NCBI RefSeq assembly: GCF_000518865.1 | Contig: NZ_KI912515.1 | Span: forward strand, 207,843 to 271,842 | Source of the DNA: Bacillus sp. J37 | GTDB lineage: Bacteria > Bacillota > Bacilli > Bacillales > Bacillaceae | Direction of reading: 5' to 3' | Length of the DNA: 64,000 bases | In this document: one piece after another, positions 60,171 through 64,000 of the stretch | Layout: each line of letters begins with the position of its first letter | Numbering within the stretch: the stretch's first letter is position 1 | The notes under the pieces: generated by a model | Seen by the model: the letters and a program-made list of their open reading frames with translations, nothing else | What the model was told of the DNA's origin: nothing | Databases searched by the model: none | Translations under genes and position numbers: made by a program

Positions 60171-61121
60171 GTGAGTGTGCCTAATGTATCAAGGAGATCC
60201 GGCTTAACAAATGCAAAAGCAAAAAGGATCAAAGGAAGGTCTTCATTAAAAAATAAATATTTGCCATATTTATTATTAACACCCGTCTTTACGATGATCA
60301 TTGTTGTTGTGTTTATCCCCTTGTTAACGACAATTATCTATAGCTTCCAATCCTACCGGTTAACCAATCAAGAAGAAAAAGCAACGTTTATCGGGTTCGA
60401 TAACTATCTCACTTTATTTCAAGATGAACGATTTATCTCATCTCTTATGACAAGTCTGATCTATATTGCCGGAAGTGTACTCGGAATGTTAATTTTAGCT
60501 TTGATTACGGCTCAAATAGCGAATCAGGCTTTTAAAGGGAGATCTATTTTTCGCTCGACCATTCTTTTGCCTTGGGCTGTTGCACCGGTAGTAGCTGCAC
60601 AAGCATGGAAATTTATGTTTGAAACAGACTTTGGAATCATCAATCACATTTTAACGTCAATAGGTGCGATTGAACGTAATATTCCGTGGCTTGTCACAGG
60701 TGATTATGCGATGGGAAGTGTCATTATAACAAATGTTTGGAAAACAACGCCATTACTAACATTAATTATTATCTCTGGATTACAGACGATTTCCAAAGAC
60801 CTCTATGAAAGTGCTGATATGGATGGAGCAAGTCCATTTAAAAAATATTATTATATCACTCTGCCTTTAATAAAACCTTTTATATTAATGGGACTCATTT
60901 TTACAACTCTTCAGACAATAAATGTGATCGATATTATCTATGTCATGACAGGCGGTGGACCTGGTGAAGCGACAGAAATTTTCACATTATACAATTATAA
61001 AGTATTTTTCCAATATCTTGACTTTGGTTTAGGTGGAGCAATGGCTGTTATCGGGGTAACTATCATCGGTATTTTAATCTTTATCTACGGTCGAAACATG
61101 AATAAACAGGTAAATCATTAA
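60171..61121 (+). CDS. Sugar ABC transporter permease (MalF/UgpA type)
   Basis: About 316 residues with six membrane helices and the EAA loop ESADMDGASPFKKYYYITLPLIKP. GTG 60171 has AAAGGAGG 9 bp upstream; a longer reading from 60099 would overlap the LacI gene. It pairs with the next gene. The 17 residues after the start are unusually basic. The imported sugar is inferred to be an arabino-oligosaccharide. Confidence 0.9.
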   Translation: MSVPNVSRRSGLTNAKAKRIKGRSSLKNKYLPYLLLTPVFTMIIVVVFIPLLTTIIYSFQSYRLTNQEEKATFIGFDNYLTLFQDERFISSLMTSLIYIAGSVLGMLILALITAQIANQAFKGRSIFRSTILLPWAVAPVVAAQAWKFMFETDFGIINHILTSIGAIERNIPWLVTGDYAMGSVIITNVWKTTPLLTLIIISGLQTISKDLYESADMDGASPFKKYYYITLPLIKPFILMGLIFTTLQTINVIDIIYVMTGGGPGEATEIFTLYNYKVFFQYLDFGLGGAMAVIGVTIIGILIFIYGRNMNKQVNH

Positions 61122-61143
61122 AAAATGGTCAGGAGGAAAGGGA

Positions 61144-61962
61144 ATGAAAAAAAGGCAAGATCTTTTATTCTGGATAGCCTTAATCGTTATTGTGCTCATC
61201 AATGTCATACCGTATTTTTGGACCATTTTAACGTCATTGAAGCAGCAGAATGAAATATATAATGTCAAAATATTTCCTGAGAAACTGTATTTGGATAACT
61301 ATATCCAGGTTATAACCGAAAGCGGATTTTTAGGAAACATTTTTAATAGCTTAGTTGTTTCCGGTTCTACTGCGTTAATTTGTATCCTGATAGGTGTTCC
61401 GGCTGCATACGCATTCGCCCGGTTAAAATTTAAGTTTCAGAATCTATTATTTATGTTGGTTCTTTTCATTACAATTTTCCCGGGGATTTTTATTATCAGT
61501 CCATTATTTAGTTTTTTAAAGGAAATAGGTGCAATAGATACGTATTTTGCCCTTATCTTACCGTATGTCGCTTACTTCACTCCTTTAGTCGTTTGGATCT
61601 TAACAGGGTTTTTCAGAACCATTCCGGATGCCTTGGAAGAGGTAGCAATTATGGATGGGTGCGGGGTATTTAAGGTCATTACGAAAATTATCCTGCCTCT
61701 TTCTTTACCGGGAATTTTAACAGTAGGCATTATCGCCTTCACGTTATCTTGGAATGAATTCTTGTTTGCCTTAATTTTCACCTCTTCTGATAGTGCGAGA
61801 ACTGTTCCTGTAGCGATCTCACAATTTCAGGGAGTTCACTCCTTAAACTGGGGCCAAATGACTGCAGCTGCAATAACAGCAACTATTCCGATCGTGCTAA
61901 TCTCCATAGCATTACAAAAGTATATTATCAGCGGTCTAACAGCAGGTGCTGTAAAAGGATAA
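61144..61962 (+). CDS. Sugar ABC transporter permease (MalG/UgpE type)
   Basis: 272 residues with six helices and the EAA loop EEVAIMDGCGVFKVITKIILPLSLPGI. GGAGGAAAGG precedes the ATG, 22 bp after the first permease. No solute-binding protein or ATPase gene is in this stretch; a shared MsmX-type ATPase is usual in Bacillus, and the binding protein may lie beyond the window. Confidence 0.92.
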   Translation: MKKRQDLLFWIALIVIVLINVIPYFWTILTSLKQQNEIYNVKIFPEKLYLDNYIQVITESGFLGNIFNSLVVSGSTALICILIGVPAAYAFARLKFKFQNLLFMLVLFITIFPGIFIISPLFSFLKEIGAIDTYFALILPYVAYFTPLVVWILTGFFRTIPDALEEVAIMDGCGVFKVITKIILPLSLPGILTVGIIAFTLSWNEFLFALIFTSSDSARTVPVAISQFQGVHSLNWGQMTAAAITATIPIVLISIALQKYIISGLTAGAVKG

Positions 61963-62003
61963 TGCGTATCACTGTCATGTAGGGGGGTGATGAATGGAAC
62001 GCA

Positions 62004-62022
62004 GGGACAGGTACCTTGTCCC
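62004..62022 (+). repeat. 19-bp near-palindrome, copy 5
   Basis: GGGACAGGTACCTTGTCCC, one base different from copy 1, between the permease and the secreted glycosidase-like gene. Confidence 0.85.
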
Positions 62023-62102
62023 AGTTAAAACAAGCAATATAGTAAATTAAGTGTAAATTGGTTCTAACGATAAAAACGGCAATAAAGGGGAGGACAGCAA
62101 GC

Positions 62103-64000
62103 TTGAAGAGTCCAAAAAAGAAAGCGTTAGCGACAGTTATGAGTCTTGGTGTTTTATTTGGTTCAATTCCAACGGCATTTGCAGACTATCAACCGGGAAT
62201 CCCGGAAGCAGTGGATCCCGGAACTCCTGAATACAAGGGGCTTGAACAACCGGTTCCTGCAGAGCCGGTGAAATATGATCCCTCAAAAAGCATGCTTGAA
62301 GAAATCTACAAAGCGGATAAAGCAGCAGGCGGAGAGTCGTATTGGATGGATCAAATTCTTGAAAGACCGGGTTCACAAGGGGGAAATGATTTATTTACAC
62401 GTGGAAGAGCATTATACATGTTTACACACCAGCCAAATTTACTTGGCTTCGGTGGTGGCTATGCCTATAGAGAAATGCCGACAGGAAGCGCTCAAAATAT
62501 GTATACCATCACATTATCTGATACTTCATTATCAGAGGATGCTTCGAAACGAAAACAATATCCAAGTCATTGGCTAAGTGTACACAAGGCGGACGGACTG
62601 AACATCCAGCAGAAAAAATTCATTACGTATAACAATGTCGCTGTGACCATTTTGGATATTGAAAATACTGGTGAATCAGACATAACCAAAACCGTGAACG
62701 TATCATCTCCGATCGTAAGCAAACCTTCAAAGGATGGGAAGGAATTAACGGGAGTCCAAAAGGCAAGATATGATTTAACAACGATGTATCCGAGGCTAAG
62801 TGGAGAAGGCATGACCGTTGATGGAACAAAGCTGACAAAGTTGATCACACTAAAACCCGGTGAATCAGCTACGGTAAAAGTACAAATGGGGGTAACAACA
62901 AAAGAAATACCAGCATCATCAACTGATTATGAAAGATTCGCTGAGTATGATGCAGACAAATCTTTTACAACTCAACTTGATGAATACAACAAATGGTGGT
63001 CTGAGAATGTGCCTTATATTGATATTCCAGATCAAAATATTAAGAAGATGTCATACTATCGTACATTTTTAAACAGATTTAATTACGTAGATGCCAATAT
63101 TCCCGGTAATGATTTTCAATTCCCGGTATCGATTGAAGGTGTGTTAGGGTACAACAATGCCATTCAACTAACGCAGCCAATGCATATGCAGGACTTAAAA
63201 TATTTCCGTAATCCTATTTATTCATATGGTAACTGGGTATCATCAGGCGAAAGTTCAAAATACTCGGCATTTCAGGATAACCCGGGAGATCCTGCTCATT
63301 GGAATAATACATATGAGCAATGGATCGCAGACGAAGCGTGGGAATCGTATAAAGTTCATGGAGGAGATAAAAAAATCCTTAACAACCTTGCCCGTTACGC
63401 AGAAGGTGATGTGAAAGGTCAATTAGATAAATATGATACAAATAATAACTATCTTGTCCAATATGATTGGGGTTCCCTGACAGGAAATGATGCAGATGCT
63501 GTCGCTCTGAATTGGAAGGACAGAGATCAAGATCGAACAGATCAAAGCGCATTCAACTATTCAGGCGCTTTAGCAGCAGCAGAAATTTATACAATTCTCG
63601 GAAATGATCAGAAAGCTGAAGAAATGAAGCGGTTAGCGGAAAATATGAAAGAATCCATTTTAACGATCCTTTGGGACGATTCAGAAGGGGAAAATGGAAA
63701 AGTCTTTAAACAGAAGGACATCGAATCAGGTGAATTAGTGCCTTGGAAGGATCAACAAAACTTCTCACCATTTACTCATGAAGTTGTCCCAAATACAGAT
63801 GAGTATAAACAGGCATTACGTTTCTATGCGGATAAGGGGCAATTCCCGATTATGCCGTTTTTTACAGCTAACCAATTCGATAAAAAGCTGGCGGAAGAGG
63901 CTGGAGTTGGCGGAAGTAATAACTTTTCAAATATCAACTCAACCCTCCAAGCGAGACTTTATGCGACAGCGATCCGGAAGTATCCATCAGAATACATTAC
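62103..64000 (+). CDS. Large secreted (alpha/alpha)-barrel glycosidase-like protein, N-terminal part
   Basis: The frame is open from TTG 62103 (AAAGGGGAGG 9 bp upstream) to the window edge, at least 632 codons. A signal peptide (KSPKKKALATVMSLGVLFGSIPTAFA, cleavage about residue 27) is followed by a beta-rich domain to about residue 290. A long helical region with six-hairpin glycosidase character comes next (RTDQSAFNYSGALAAAEIYTILGND, NFSNINSTLQARLYATAIRKYPSEY). It resembles MGH1-like or GH63-like glycosidases; the exact family and substrate are uncertain. Context suggests it trims arabinose-containing polysaccharide outside the cell. The C-terminus is not in the window. Confidence 0.8.
   Translation, partial: MKSPKKKALATVMSLGVLFGSIPTAFADYQPGIPEAVDPGTPEYKGLEQPVPAEPVKYDPSKSMLEEIYKADKAAGGESYWMDQILERPGSQGGNDLFTRGRALYMFTHQPNLLGFGGGYAYREMPTGSAQNMYTITLSDTSLSEDASKRKQYPSHWLSVHKADGLNIQQKKFITYNNVAVTILDIENTGESDITKTVNVSSPIVSKPSKDGKELTGVQKARYDLTTMYPRLSGEGMTVDGTKLTKLITLKPGESATVKVQMGVTTKEIPASSTDYERFAEYDADKSFTTQLDEYNKWWSENVPYIDIPDQNIKKMSYYRTFLNRFNYVDANIPGNDFQFPVSIEGVLGYNNAIQLTQPMHMQDLKYFRNPIYSYGNWVSSGESSKYSAFQDNPGDPAHWNNTYEQWIADEAWESYKVHGGDKKILNNLARYAEGDVKGQLDKYDTNNNYLVQYDWGSLTGNDADAVALNWKDRDQDRTDQSAFNYSGALAAAEIYTILGNDQKAEEMKRLAENMKESILTILWDDSEGENGKVFKQKDIESGELVPWKDQQNFSPFTHEVVPNTDEYKQALRFYADKGQFPIMPFFTANQFDKKLAEEAGVGGSNNFSNINSTLQARLYATAIRKYPSEYI

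Overview
This window is low-GC Firmicute chromosome, almost certainly a Bacillaceae member close to Bacillus sensu lato. The evidence is the set of spore-former genes (spo0F, spoIIR, spoIID, spoIIQ, racA), strong AGGAGG-type ribosome binding sites with frequent TTG/GTG starts, and close synteny with the B. subtilis block spo0F-fbaA-murAB-rho-rpmE-tdk / racA-ywkD-prfA-prmC / spoIIR-ywlB-ywlC-ywlD-ywlE-rpiB-ywlG-glyA-upp / atpIBEFHAGDC / ywzB-ywmB-murAA-spoIID. I cannot name the species.

1-7.5 kb is a beta-glucan/cello-oligosaccharide island: the end of an ABC sugar permease, a LacI-type regulator, a GH1 beta-glucosidase, a transmembrane chemoreceptor and a secreted GH5 endoglucanase. The GH5 gene is interrupted by one in-frame TAG where a tryptophan codon is expected. 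A near-identical 17-bp operator-like sequence lies before both the chemoreceptor and the endoglucanase, next to a consensus cre site.

7.7-34 kb is mostly conserved core: ywjG, spo0F, fbaA, a second murA, rho, rpmE, tdk, racA, ywkD, prfA, prmC, spoIIR, ywlB, sua5, mntP, ywlE, rpiB and ywlG. Lineage-specific insertions are a 2016-residue surface protein (lamin-tail domains plus metallophosphoesterase, LPDTA anchor) behind a PhoP-box-like promoter, a CobW-type metal GTPase and a second chemoreceptor. A cluster of DnaA boxes lies at ywlB/sua5, as known at ywlC in B. subtilis.

34-46 kb holds glyA, upp, a Vpr-like subtilase and the complete F-type ATP synthase operon, which carries two unusual palindromic insertions (atpA-atpG and atpG-atpD). 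46-53 kb holds ywzB, ywmB, murAA, spoIID, spoIIQ and two VanZ-like genes. 53-55.7 kb is a cre-preceded sodium:solute symporter operon.

55.9-64 kb is a second sugar island: AraC regulator, cytoplasmic GH127 beta-L-arabinofuranosidase, LacI regulator, two ABC permeases and a large secreted glycosidase-like protein that runs off the window. It has no solute-binding protein or ATPase inside the window.

Intergenic DNA is rich in short repeat families: long covarying palindromes, a 19-bp near-palindrome that supplies the C-terminal codons of two regulators, and arrays with a 20-bp period. No rRNA, tRNA, CRISPR array or insertion-sequence transposase was seen.
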